From Ichthyophonus hoferi (Eukaryota > Opisthokonta > Ichthyosporea > Ichthyophonida > Ichthyophonidae): a stretch of DNA of 33,246 bases. The notes below the pieces were generated by a model. It did no database searches. It saw nothing but the letters and a program-made list of their open reading frames with translations, and was not told the origin of the DNA. A program made the position numbers and the translations under genes. Positions 9,820 through 21,213 of this stretch are shown piece by piece (positions within the stretch are counted from its first letter, which is position 1; each line of letters opens with the position of its first letter). The stretch is from positions 109,947-143,192 of the forward strand of contig NAOQ01000043.1 in NCBI GenBank assembly GCA_002751075.1. The letters run 5' to 3'.

Positions 9820-12800
9820 TTAAGCCATAACAGACTCATCTGTAATACCATATTGAGCCTCAAGCTTCTTGTAATAACTCTTGACATGATGCATATAAGC
9901 CTTCTTTCCCTTGTAGTCGTTAATGGGGTAGAAAGAGGCACGGAATCCGTTCAAGGTGAGTTTACGGAGTTGAACGGCAGTGAGCTTAAATTCCCGGGCG
10001 GCCTGTAAATGGGAAATGATTGGTTAGATGCCAGGTGATGAATAGAAAGGTGGTAGATGTGTATTCAATATATTGAACATTTTGATTATGATTGTAATAT
10101 ATTAGTCGAGGGATTTTTCTGTTGTGTATGTGAGCAAGGTAGCTATATACATTAATTGAAAGCATTTTCCCATTTAGTGTTGATAGGACATGCTAGTTAA
10201 GACACGAGAAAACTTGCAACCTAAGTATCTGTTACATACCAAGGTGAATTCCCTGGTAGAAGTAGTGTTAGACACCGTACGGTTATCTGTGCAGATACTA
10301 AGAGAGAGATCCTCGTCCATCATGCGGCCAAAGGCGTGGCAAGACAGGGGCTTGTTGCACAACTCAGGCATGGTGTTGGTGTTACTGGTAAGGCAAATCT
10401 GAGTGAAGCACAAACCAGTTAATATAACTGCAAACTCGTAATTATTTAATTAATCTTAGTTCACAGTGCTATTAATAGCCCAATAGAGACAGGTGGTCTG
10501 GGGCATAGAGATATGATTAGTGCATGCTTCATGGTAGAGATCAAACCTGCAGCCAATTGCACAAGACAGAACAAGTATTATATTTTAATGTTGATGTTTG
10601 ATTGGCCTGCCTATTGTTGTAGAAAAATGATTTATCTTTTATCATGCTCTCTTGTGAGCATATATATACCTCCAGTTCAGCCATTAACTGATTCCAACTC
10701 TAAGATATGATCCTATATACTATATATATATATGGAGCTATGCTATAGAACCAATATATATATATATATAAGCGTACATATATTATATTTTACTCACCTC
10801 AATAGTATTACGCTGTTGGGCAATGTGCTGAGACAAATCTTTAACAAACTTCTTAGGCTCCACCTCTCCCTTCTTAGACCTAACAAGTTCATCATCAAAC
10901 AAATGGTAACCGTGGCCAATTCTCTCGGCACCACAGTCACTAATAGCCTGGTAGATACTCTCTGGGCCATAAGCCTCACCTATTGAAAGAATAGAGGGTG
11001 AGATGGTCGCATAATACTTAAAATGTCGTAAGATATCGTATGGTCTTGAAAGGCATTGTAACATATTAGTGTGTATGAACTGTATATTTATTATGCAATA
11101 TGAATATCTATTGATACATCCTCTAAATAATTGTTCTGGTTTATTTGTGGCTCACATACGCAACCTTAATACTAAACCAGCTCTCCAAAATAGCAGACAA
11201 ATAGCCATATCATACACTATCAAGCCCATCAAACCTAGAACCAACCACTCCATCACTAATAATAAAAAAAGAGTGAGAAAAAAAGTAACATTACATTAAG
11301 CAACATTACATTAAGCATCACAACATACCGGCATGTATAGTTCTGCACATGAAGTGTCTTCCAACGTAGGCAAAAGCCTCGTCGTGGGTATCAGCAGGGA
11401 AGCCATCCTCAGAACCAGCAAGATCAAAGCCAACAATAGGAAGCATCTCAGTGTCACGCATGTGCACGGCGGCACGGGCAAGTTCAAGAGAGGCCATGGC
11501 CTGGAGGTTCTTGGCAGGGGCGAACTGGTGGCACCTAAAGATAAAACATATTAGAAAATAGGTCGAGTGTAGGTGCTGCGATGTATAGTAGATACACTAA
11601 TATGAAATATGCAGTTGCATTAGGTTAAAAAGTGTAGGGCCATCTTGTTCAAGTCTATTTCAGATAATTAGAGTTCATAAATCTGGGTTCAGCAGGGAGA
11701 ATTATATTAAACTATATATATAACAAGGTCTTACCTCTTAAGGTTGCTGTAGTATTTGGAGAAATATTCGTTGAACATGCGCAGGGCTGTGCAGATCATG
11801 CCGTACTGGTAGGTAGGCTCCTCACCAGACACAACAGCGGGGCGAGCGTTGAATTCATCCTTGGCCCGTTTGAGACCAGTATTGACAGCGCGTAGAACAG
11901 CGGGGATATCGAGGGTCTCATTGCAGTGCAGCTGAGGGGCGAATCTCACCTCGAAGTATCTGTTATACAGTAAAAGTCAGTTTAAAGTATTTAAAATGTT
12001 TTTATATACCAATGGGACAGGAGAATCAAATGTGCAATTGCAATAAAAATTAACCCAGTTGTTTTATCTTGAATGGCAATTTGTTTTATATTTTCTCCCA
12101 CACTCTAAACTGTGCCAAATGTAAACATAAGCAGATCTTGTGATGTAAAATAAAAGCCCCTCGTTAAAACATACACTACGGCAATTCGTCCTTACCTGAC
12201 ATTCTCAGAGAAGCAATCATGAGCAAGCTCATAGGACACACGCTCAAGGTTCTTAGCGCTCTGAAGAACGGCGCCAACATACTTGAAGCACTCGAGGTAC
12301 TCAACAAGATCGGCATAGTTATCCTTGAAAACCTTCTCCCTTAGTCCCTCGACAGTGTAAGCGGGAAGCTCAACTCCTTCCTCCTTGGCAAGCTCAATGA
12401 TTGTGGTGAGACGAACAGATCCTATGGGATATGGTGCTTCCAGTGAGTATTTTTGGTTATAAATAAATATGCATAAGTGGGTGAGTGGTCATGTCTATAT
12501 AGGCATGTGTAGGTTTACAAGTAGTATGTATTAGTCGGTTCACCCGTGTAGCCAATGTATTGAGTTTTATATTCCCATGTACAAATGCAAGGTTGTGCGT
12601 ATACAAAGCCCACAACTGTATACGTTAACCGAAGGGATGTATGCTAGCACTTAAACCTCAACAACCGCCTACCGATTACAAACCTCAAACTGAAAAATAA
12701 AAATAAAATAATAAAAAATAATAAATAAAAAAAAAAAACGATGCTAAAATCCAATATATAACATAACCTCTCCAAACAAGTCTAAAACTATAACCTACCA

Positions 12801-12868
12801 TCAAGGTGAAGATGGAGATCGGTCTTAGGCATAGCCTTAATGAAGTCGTCGGTTATAGGGGCAGCCAT
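9820..12868 (-). CDS. Adenosine deaminase
   Basis: Seven exons on the minus strand: 12868–12799, 12421–12196, 11959–11735, 11534–11329, 10979–10798, 10398–10240 and 10002–9820 (TAA). They splice in frame to 416 residues. The enzyme deaminates (deoxy)adenosine to (deoxy)inosine in purine salvage and is normally cytosolic. Metal and catalytic motifs are in order: HLHLDGS (His19, His21), GFDLAGSE, HAGE (His241, Glu244; codon Gly243 is split by an intron), ERIGHG (His265), TSNT and CTDNR (Asp341). The second Asp of the usual TDD pair is Asn342, as in the TDNRLMS form I recall from actinobacterial adenosine deaminases, so activity is still likely. It is longer than the human enzyme (363 residues). 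The G/C-richer exons contrast with AT-rich introns. No signal peptide is seen. Confidence 0.95.
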
Positions 12869-13906
12869 GATCATTATTGACAAGAAAAACTGGTTTTAAT
12901 AACTTGCCTCTTGAGTCCGCGTTTTATATGTTTTTCAAGATTAAAAATTAATGTTTAAGCGGCGGTCAAAACAAATATTATTAACCAATGAAAAATGTTG
13001 TTTTTGTATTAAAAACAATAATAAATTATCTAACACCGAAATACTGCTTTAAGCGTTTATTAATTAAATAAATTTCACATTTAAACAATAAATAAATTTT
13101 ATTGTTTAAATGTGTATTTATATATATATATATAGTGTACGATATTATACCTTGGATAGTATTTTAAAACATTAAGAACCACTCTTTATATCGATTTAAC
13201 ATAAAATAAACTTGGAGATAGAGTCAGTTAATATTTTATGTGATTGATTAAATTTATGTACTAACGCTGTTCATTAGCTGTCATCATTAGCCAATCACTG
13301 ATTTCCGTGTGTTAAAATCTTCGTTCATTTTGGCTCATAACAATTTTTTTTATTGATTATACTTTGATCAATTGTTTTCATTGATTACTCTATCTATATA
13401 TGTCTCTCTCTCTCTCTCTCTATGTATACATACATACATTGGCCAGAAATTAATAACAGTACTATTTAAGCCTACTCTCTATTATTTTTTAACTAATATC
13501 AATTCACGTTACATCTATTTAATAATGAAAAGTTTGTAAATTCTGCAAGTGGTGTGTAATTGACTGCTGTGCGTCGCTATGTACTGATCACAAATTTCCG
13601 AAACCAGGGATAGAACTTTTATGCCAATGCACATTACGACAGAAAAGTCAGATCACCGCAAGCAATAGGAACGCGTATATATAGCCTTATTTTTCTGTCA
13701 AGTCATTGCGTAGTGGTAGTTTCATTTTGGTAAGCTATTGTGCAGTGGAAACAGCATATTGTGAAGTCTGTATTGGTGGTCAATGATGCAATATTGTTTA
13801 GACAAATGAATTTAAGGCAATAAGTATTCGTAGGTATTTATTTTATTTGTTTACTTTACTTTGCAACAAGCATCCTCCTTTTTTTATGGGTGTGTAGCAT
13901 ATAAAA
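12869..13906. other. Upstream region of ADA with microsatellites
   Basis: Non-coding as far as I can see. It contains a (TA)n tract near 13118–13135, a (TC)n tract at 13402–13421 and a TACA repeat just after it. The ADA promoter should lie in the first few hundred bases. No clear element could be picked out of the AT-rich background. Confidence 0.5.
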
Positions 13907-14400
13907 ATGGATGAACTCGGTCCCACTAAATAGCAGGAAGGTTAAAATATGAGGATTGAGCAATTCTAGTGTTACAAAACCTAATGATTTTTGGTTTAAA
14001 AAATGTCAAACATTTGCACTTGGAGTCTTTTTGATAAATATATATAGTGCCACATAAGATCTGAATAGCAATTTTTAAAATGAGATTAATTAGACTTTAA
14101 ATATCCAAGGATAGAAAAATAAAGACCTTAGGACGATGACGTCATATTGGTTTTATGGTTTGCTTGATTAATACAAAGCCGATAGGTCCCTTCGTTAAAT
14201 CCCAAAATTGATTGCACATACTAATAACAATTTGTGTCAACTACTGGGACAATTTTCATTAGTTCCAAGAATGGCTTACTTGAGATAAACTTAAAAATGA
14301 ATCAACATGATCATCAGAACTGAAAGACAGGAAGCTCGCCGCAATAACTTATGTTACTGTCCAGCATTAGAGAATGAATACTAGTGAAGAGTTTAACTGA

Positions 14401-14430
14401 AAAAAAAGAAAAAAAAGAAAAAAAAAGAAG
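14401..14430. repeat. A-rich GAAAAAAA tandem tract
   Basis: Short purine tract of A runs separated by single G's, inside the decayed block. Confidence 0.8.
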
Positions 14431-17400
14431 CAGTGTTAGATATCAGAGATTACTTTGATCACGATTACATAACGGTACTGACACGGAGCCTCCATTTCAA
14501 AATATCGACGATATCGTGACCGCTTTAGTTCTCTGCCATTAGAATGATCTCGTTGCATTTTTTGTAAACATACTTGACTATGAGTTGGCATGGGTTTTGA
14601 CTCGGATAAATGAATATCCACGGGAAAGTGATCTATAATTACTTTAAAATAAATTTACGTCAATATAAAGGGGGCATTTACTTTTCAACTTAGGACTGGA
14701 TGATATAACACCTGCAACAAAAGCAGCAAAAATATAATTATTAGGTACTGTATATGCTGCAATATCTATTTATTTAGTACAACATCCATAGTACTTTATA
14801 GCAGCAACCGGTGTAGATCCAATTATTTTAAAAAAATATGCAAACGAATCGATTTCTCTGTCATCAGAACCCAAGTCTAATTTGAAAGAATTTGCCAAAA
14901 GAATAAAGACATTTGTTAGGATGATAATGTAGAGAAAAGAGAGTTGAAGTAAGATGTAAGGAATATTCTAAATGCAATTGTTTGTGCAAATACGGAAAGA
15001 AGGCTTTTATTGTTCATATAAAATGTGTTCAAAGCAATAACAAATACGTATTAATAGTTGTCCGAAATATTGATGACTGCCCCGGTCAGCACATCTCATA
15101 CCGACGGTAATGGTACGAATCTGCAAGACCGTTCAACTCCTGTATGAACACGTGGATCGGCCAACTGATTTTTTACGATCGGACCCATTGACATAGAACC
15201 GAACTGTGATTGATACCTGCAATCAACGTATGTTGCAGAAAGAAAAAAGGAACAGAAACAACTAATAATAACTACGGATACTATACTATTTCTATACAAA
15301 CTATATACTAATTTTTTATGGTCTTCATATACCGTTTCTATGCGCTTTATATACAGCTTTTCTAGACGGCTTTATGTAATGTATTTTCTTTCCCTTTTGT
15401 TTTTTATACGGTGCCAAATTCTAAACACATTCTACAGGGATACAACAACTTTAAACAATAGCTTAAACACGTGATGAACCACATCCGAATGACTAATTTA
15501 TACAAAATACAGTCATACAAGAATTGGCTACTAATAGTATAATAGATACTTTTGTTTTTCTAAACCATGTAGCTGTTCAAATTATCTTTTTAAAAATAAA
15601 ATCTCCACTAATACATTAAGATTTCATCTCTCAGTAAGCTATTGAGCAAAGAAACAGCATTAAAGAGAAATTCATATTAGGTTAACAACCCTAATTATTC
15701 AATTGGAAACAATATAACAAGCTCCTTTTTAAAATTGAAATAAGACTATTATGTTATATTTAGGTAGCTAAACTTTGTGATGATCCACACAAATAGATCA
15801 CTCAAAAAAACTAAATTGCTATTTGTTACATAGCATTCATCATGTGAAAGGTTTTGAGGCAAGATGAGGTCTTAGTAAACTACTTAGAATCTATTTTGTG
15901 ATTTTTCATATAAATTATATCAAGTCACCTATAAACTTAACATCATACTGTTGCAATTCACATTGTATGATCTATGCCTAAAAATTAGCACATGTACAAC
16001 TTAACTGAAGCATAGCTGTTACGACCAGAATTTATGACTAAAAATTACAATCACAGAGCGTTCAATGTTTGCTGTGTTATAGCCTATTCATTTATATTAC
16101 AAGAGCGTAGCTTTAAATTAATTTATCAATACATAGTTTGCCTGTAGTGAATTAGCCAATGTGCCATATAAGAAAAACCTAATATAATTTTATTGAGATA
16201 GAATTAAACATTTCTAGTGGATCCCTATGAGTTAATGAGTTATGCTCGCCAATATGAATATTTAATGATTGGCTCCATTTAAGTCCCATTGGTGTTAACC
16301 AAAAGTGATCACCGACGATAAAAACAAATGTATCAATGAAACGGTTCTAGACAGAACCGGGGCGGGGAAAATATCAATGAAACCAAATCTATCGGTAGGT
16401 GTCCGATTAGAGAAAAAAAACCAAAACAATTGATTACCTTAAAAAAGATAATATGAATGGGCACAGAAGGCAAGCAAAAATAGAAACGGAGGACCTAAAG
16501 ATAGAACAAAAATAGATAATAGGATATCTCCATCCCCAACACACACACATCCCCACTATCATTGGTATCGTGAATATTGAGAAGGCATCTCTTTTCATTG
16601 GTACTGAAGATTCGAAAAGATTAATGAATGGTGTAGATTCAGCAGAGGATATCACGATTGTAGTTCAGTATACGGAATATGACAAAAAGAACTTACCTCA
16701 CACAAGTGAGGGAAATTTGACCTTTCAAATCACTCCATTAGATTCGATTCTATCAAGCTCGAATTCTTTTTGCAATAATAACTTAGTAGGTAGATGTATG
16801 CTTATGAATCAGCATACATTTTGTCATTTGACTATAACCTAAACCAACATGGCATTATTAAGTTAGCTGTCAATAATCCTAAAATCATCAGCAGGATATG
16901 TGTAGGTTAGACTGCACAAGTGCACGATATTTATATCAGATCAAGTATTCGATTAACTTATTTCTTTTGATCCGAGTGTATTCTGAATGAAACGCCTACC
17001 CCGAGTCAGAAGAACAGTTTCAATTAAATAATTTACGTACCATGCTTGATATTTCCCTGACTTCACGGACTTAGTTTAATGCCTCCATGTGTATTTATTT
17101 ACTGAAAAATATGTCTTGCAGAATAATTTTGTTTATAGATGCATAGAATCGACCTATGCAGCAGTTAAAGGCAATTTTTAAAGGTATAAAAATTAAAAAA
17201 TTCATTGCAAATATACATAAAATTAGCAAGAGTCATTTGATTATGTACTATACATGGGTCGCTTCGATTATCAAATTATATATACATACAAATATTTATA
17301 CACCTAAAGGGAGGCAAATTAGATAGCTCTTGAGTTTCACACCGTTCTATGACAGGTCGATAATGAAGAGGGAAAAACAAAAAAAAACAAAACAGTTAAT

Positions 17401-18651
17401 ATGCCTTGTGGGCTACGACAAAGATCCCAACGATGCATTACCTCTAAATGCGATTTAACCAAGTATTTGGCGGTATAGTAGCTTTCGTAAGTAGTTAAAG
17501 GTGGGCGTTTGACAGAAATTAAGTGTGGTCCTACAACATGGTAGTGGTAGCTAGCCTTAAAATAAAATAAAAATATATGAACATAGGCATTTTTGCATAT
17601 TTCCTTGAATACTAATCAGATATACATCGATACATACATACTCGTCTCCCTACCCACTAGAGGGGAGTATATTAACTAACTTCGTACTTGAAAATATGAA
17701 AATACTAAAACAAAGGGGGTTTTGAAGACCTAAGATGCAAAGATTGATTGCAAATATGTCTGATTATGTATACATGAATAGTAAAATTTAGAATAAATAG
17801 TACAGTACATATTAATTAATACATATCGTTGCATATCATGGAAAGCTATATATAATCTACGCATTATTGTTACTATTAATGTTTTGCCGTCATACTTTTC
17901 AACTCCAAGGTTGCCATTTGACTCTCGAGCCAATACCTGGGGTCCTATAAAAAAATCTTTTATGAGGAATTAGATATTTGCTAAATGATCGCTGGCTAAT
18001 CAATTGGTTACTTTATGCTACAAGAACGCTAACTGCGAATGAGCACATAGTCTGGTCAAAACCAGATAACAAGTGGTAAAGCAATGATCAGCCTTATTTT
18101 GGTTAATCGAATACCAAACGAATAGATCGATCTTGTCAATATACAGTATGCGGTTTGAACACTTTTACACCAACGAGAAAGTAGTTAATTCACCAACTAA
18201 ACAAGAACACTATAGTATTTAAGTATCGCAATAAGATCAGATAATTCTAGTGGGTCTCTGTGACCTATTTTTAATTGAATTAGCCAATAATAATCTTTAC
18301 AATCAGTCCATATGATAATGAAAACAACTATACAAGAGTTAACCACCATTGACACGCACAACAAAGAACGGACAAGTACAAATAAAAACGGATATAACTA
18401 ATAGAGGTCCCGTCGTTCACCCATATGCAGACCACTGGCAAAAATATGAAGTACTCGTAACACACACAAAGCTTTGTGCAATATATATGTATATAGTAAT
18501 CACAACGTTATTGTATTGTCTACCCAGCCGTTAGCAATCACAGACTATGGTCTTCAGATATCTCACTAGTTCAAAAGTCAGAGAACTGTATACTAACATT
18601 AAACAGTGACAATAGTTATTATTTAAATAGTAATATAGCATCTCTTACAGA

Positions 18652-18961
18652 TTTTACACAGTGTCATACGCAGTATTGCACCTAAACAAACTAAAGTAGG
18701 AATCCCTCCTTCAGTAATAGAAGAATATAATTGTAATAGATATATAGTGATAGAGACAACATATACGCCTGCTTTTATATGGTCTTCTATAGAAACTAGA
18801 TCGGGTCAATTAGCTATTACTACCGTTAGTCCAGAAAAATCAACGATTGTTAACAAAAACCAATTGGAGATCCTGAAGAACTATTGGCAAATCGCTAGAA
18901 CCACCACAGATCTTATACTTGATTCTTTTAAACAAAATCGTTCAAAGTGCAGGGTGCGATA
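18652..18961 (+). pseudogene. Longest uninterrupted stretch of the decayed block
   Basis: About 103 codons without any stop, starting right after a good acceptor-like ctcttacag, in DNA where chance open frames are short. About 22 of 50 G's are at first codon positions (hand count), a modest coding signal. The sequence is hydrophilic with PKQTKVGIPPSVIEEY near the start and VNKNQLEILKNYWQIAR later. No family recognised. It could alternatively be a real exon of an unrecognised host gene on the plus strand, but no intact partner exons were found up- or downstream before the EED-like gene. Confidence 0.4.
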
Positions 18962-19521
18962 AGGCGGCGTTAGTCTACTCCCGAATTGCTATTGGGGGAA
19001 ATTCAAACGAATCAACTGTGATAGTAAAGTCTCATATGCATCAAATGATTGGTCATTACTATTTTAATCTGTTTATTGGCTTATCCTTCCCGCCAAAAAT
19101 TCCACTGTTTGCAATCAACATACAACACATGACTATAAATAACCGTAATTACAAGTAAATAAACCGCTATAACCCAATCTATATCCATATTTATTTATTT
19201 ATTATTATTTATTATTATTTATGGCTCTTTCCCCTTCATAACCTAGTTTATTTTATGTAGTTAATCTATAAAACCAATTTTAATAACCATTTAATAAACA
19301 TTTATTCACTGACACCAGTGATTTTATGTAACTATACAACACATTTCTAAGAAAGAATCTCAAAACGGAATCTATTGTAACTACCCGAGTGTGGAGATAT
19401 AAGCAGAAGGCAACAGGCCAATCTTTATTACCATTATTTATTTTTCTAAGCAGAGTATTGTTGTACTTATATATTAAGGATTTTTCTCTTGCAATATTGA
19501 TACATATATCGACGATCTAAC

Positions 19522-21180
19522 ATGAGTGTCGATAAGAAAAGGCAACTACATTCCGATGAAGGTAAATACGAAAGACTGGCTTGCTTTTTTAGATCTTTTA
19601 CTAAATGAAAAAAAGATACTTTAGTTTTTTTTTTAGTTCGAATTCTAGCGTGCGTATGGGCGTGAATTAGGGTACATAGAAGGATTTATGGTACATACCT
19701 GTACGTAGTAGAAGTTGTAAACTGGCTTAAGTTTCGTTTTGCTACACCTATATACTTATATACCTACACCAACTTCAAGTACATTGGTCTACTTTCCAGT
19801 TTAAAATTATTTTGAAAACTCTCTACGCATTAATTTCAATATATTTCTTTCTTGATCCTTTACATATTGTCTATGTATCTCTTTGCCTATATAAAGACTT
19901 ACGTGTATGAACGTACTATGTAGATGCTTAAGCAATCGAGTATACGCATTCATTTTAGTTAAAAACCAGGCACTGCTTTATAAATGGCATTTATATTATA
20001 AAAGATAACCGGATGACTGCAGAGTAAGAATATATTTATAATTATATTTTGAATTTTGGAGTTTCAATACTATCTTAAGGTATATACATGCAATGGAGTA
20101 CTCAACATAATCCAACTATAACAACAGAAAGTAGTGCAAGCACCAGTGATGGAGACACAGGTGATGTAGAGTTGATAATAGAAAGCAAACGTCCTAAGAA
20201 GGAGAAAACCAAAAGCAGCTTCAAGGACTTTATGTTAAGAAGAATTGTGAAGGAGTTTCATAATGAAGTATGTGGTTGTCTATTCTTTTTGTTGTATACA
20301 CCGTTACAGTTTAGTCTCTACGTATGCTGAGGTTAATATTTAAGGCTTTGTAGATATCATTTGATTTAATTTTCAATGTACTACTATGATCAATCGATGT
20401 AGATAAGTGCACCTATCGATAAAGTGAAAGAATATGTATCTAAAGGTATATTTACGCTTATTTGTATCCAATATCCATATATATAGGTCCTAACAAACCT
20501 CACCCATACATATGAATACCTTATGTAAATATAGCGCTATATATATATATATATATATGAATATATACACATATATAATGTTTTTCCAGGACTGTGTATA
20601 ATTTTACCGAGTGATACAATGCCATACTAGCTAAAACGAAGATGTGATATCTTCAACTCCACTACACTAAACCTTATCTTCATACCATGTATACTTATAC
20701 AATTATCATACATCAATAAACCTGTTTTTCTATACATACATACATGTACACACCCACGTGCATGGATGTGCGTATGTATAAATATGAATACGTGTATACT
20801 TATATACTTAGAGTAAAAAGCATTTTGCCATTGGTAGATGAGTGGGTAGATAAGGAGATAAACATGCGTAGTTGCATAGACTTAAACACGTCTTTGCTTA
20901 TATTTATATACAGGTATAGGTATGACAGTACAGGTTGTGGTTAGGACAAGGTGATAAATATATATTTTTAGTATCAATAATGCATGGATAGGTAATCTAA
21001 CATAAGGCGTCTCCAAGCAAATCAAAATGCAGGAATACATGATCTAATGTAGTGACAACCTTGCAGTCAATTAAAAAACTATGTTTCAACACCAATCATG
21101 CGAAAGGAAGCAAGATATTTGTTTCTATTGGATCACAGAAGGTAAAGTTTGATATGTCACATTATCCTACCAATACATCG

Positions 21181-21213
<33 letters not shown>

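Larger units (their letters stand above)
13907..19200 (+). pseudogene. Long decayed coding-like block of unknown origin
   Basis: Between the 5' ends of ADA and the EED-like gene lie several plus-strand stretches with coding character but no intact gene under the standard code. The clearest are 14429–14945, 15473–15849, 16516–16839, 18349–18450 and 18652–18961. Outer limits are approximate; no terminal repeats or target-site duplication were found. In 14459–14945 about 43 of roughly 80 G's are at first codon positions, and in 15473–15849 about 23 of 39 (hand counts), far above one third. I do not recognise the proteins; short intact motifs include LGLDDITPATKAAKI and FIGTEDSKRLMNGVD. The block is broken, with about fifteen interruptions in the two best stretches plus frame changes. 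It may be an old virus-like or other mobile insert, or a dead host gene; I treat it as a fossil. Confidence 0.5.

Noticed and set aside
13980-14300. A 100-codon frame free of TGA at the left edge of the decayed block.
   Set aside because: G's are spread evenly over codon positions (about 17 of 50 at first positions), so this part shows no coding signal despite its protein-like look. With only TGA as a stop, such frames arise often by chance.
15096-15299. Minus-strand 67-codon frame with a signal-peptide-like start.
   Set aside because: Its first-position G bias is weak, it has no neighbours in phase, and it overlaps the plus-strand block. Probably a shadow.
17443-17556. Minus-strand open segment with acceptor- and donor-like ends that looked like an exon.
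   Set aside because: It sits in the decayed plus-strand block, where plus-strand TAA/TAG become leucine codons on the minus strand and open it artificially. No partner exons in phase were found.
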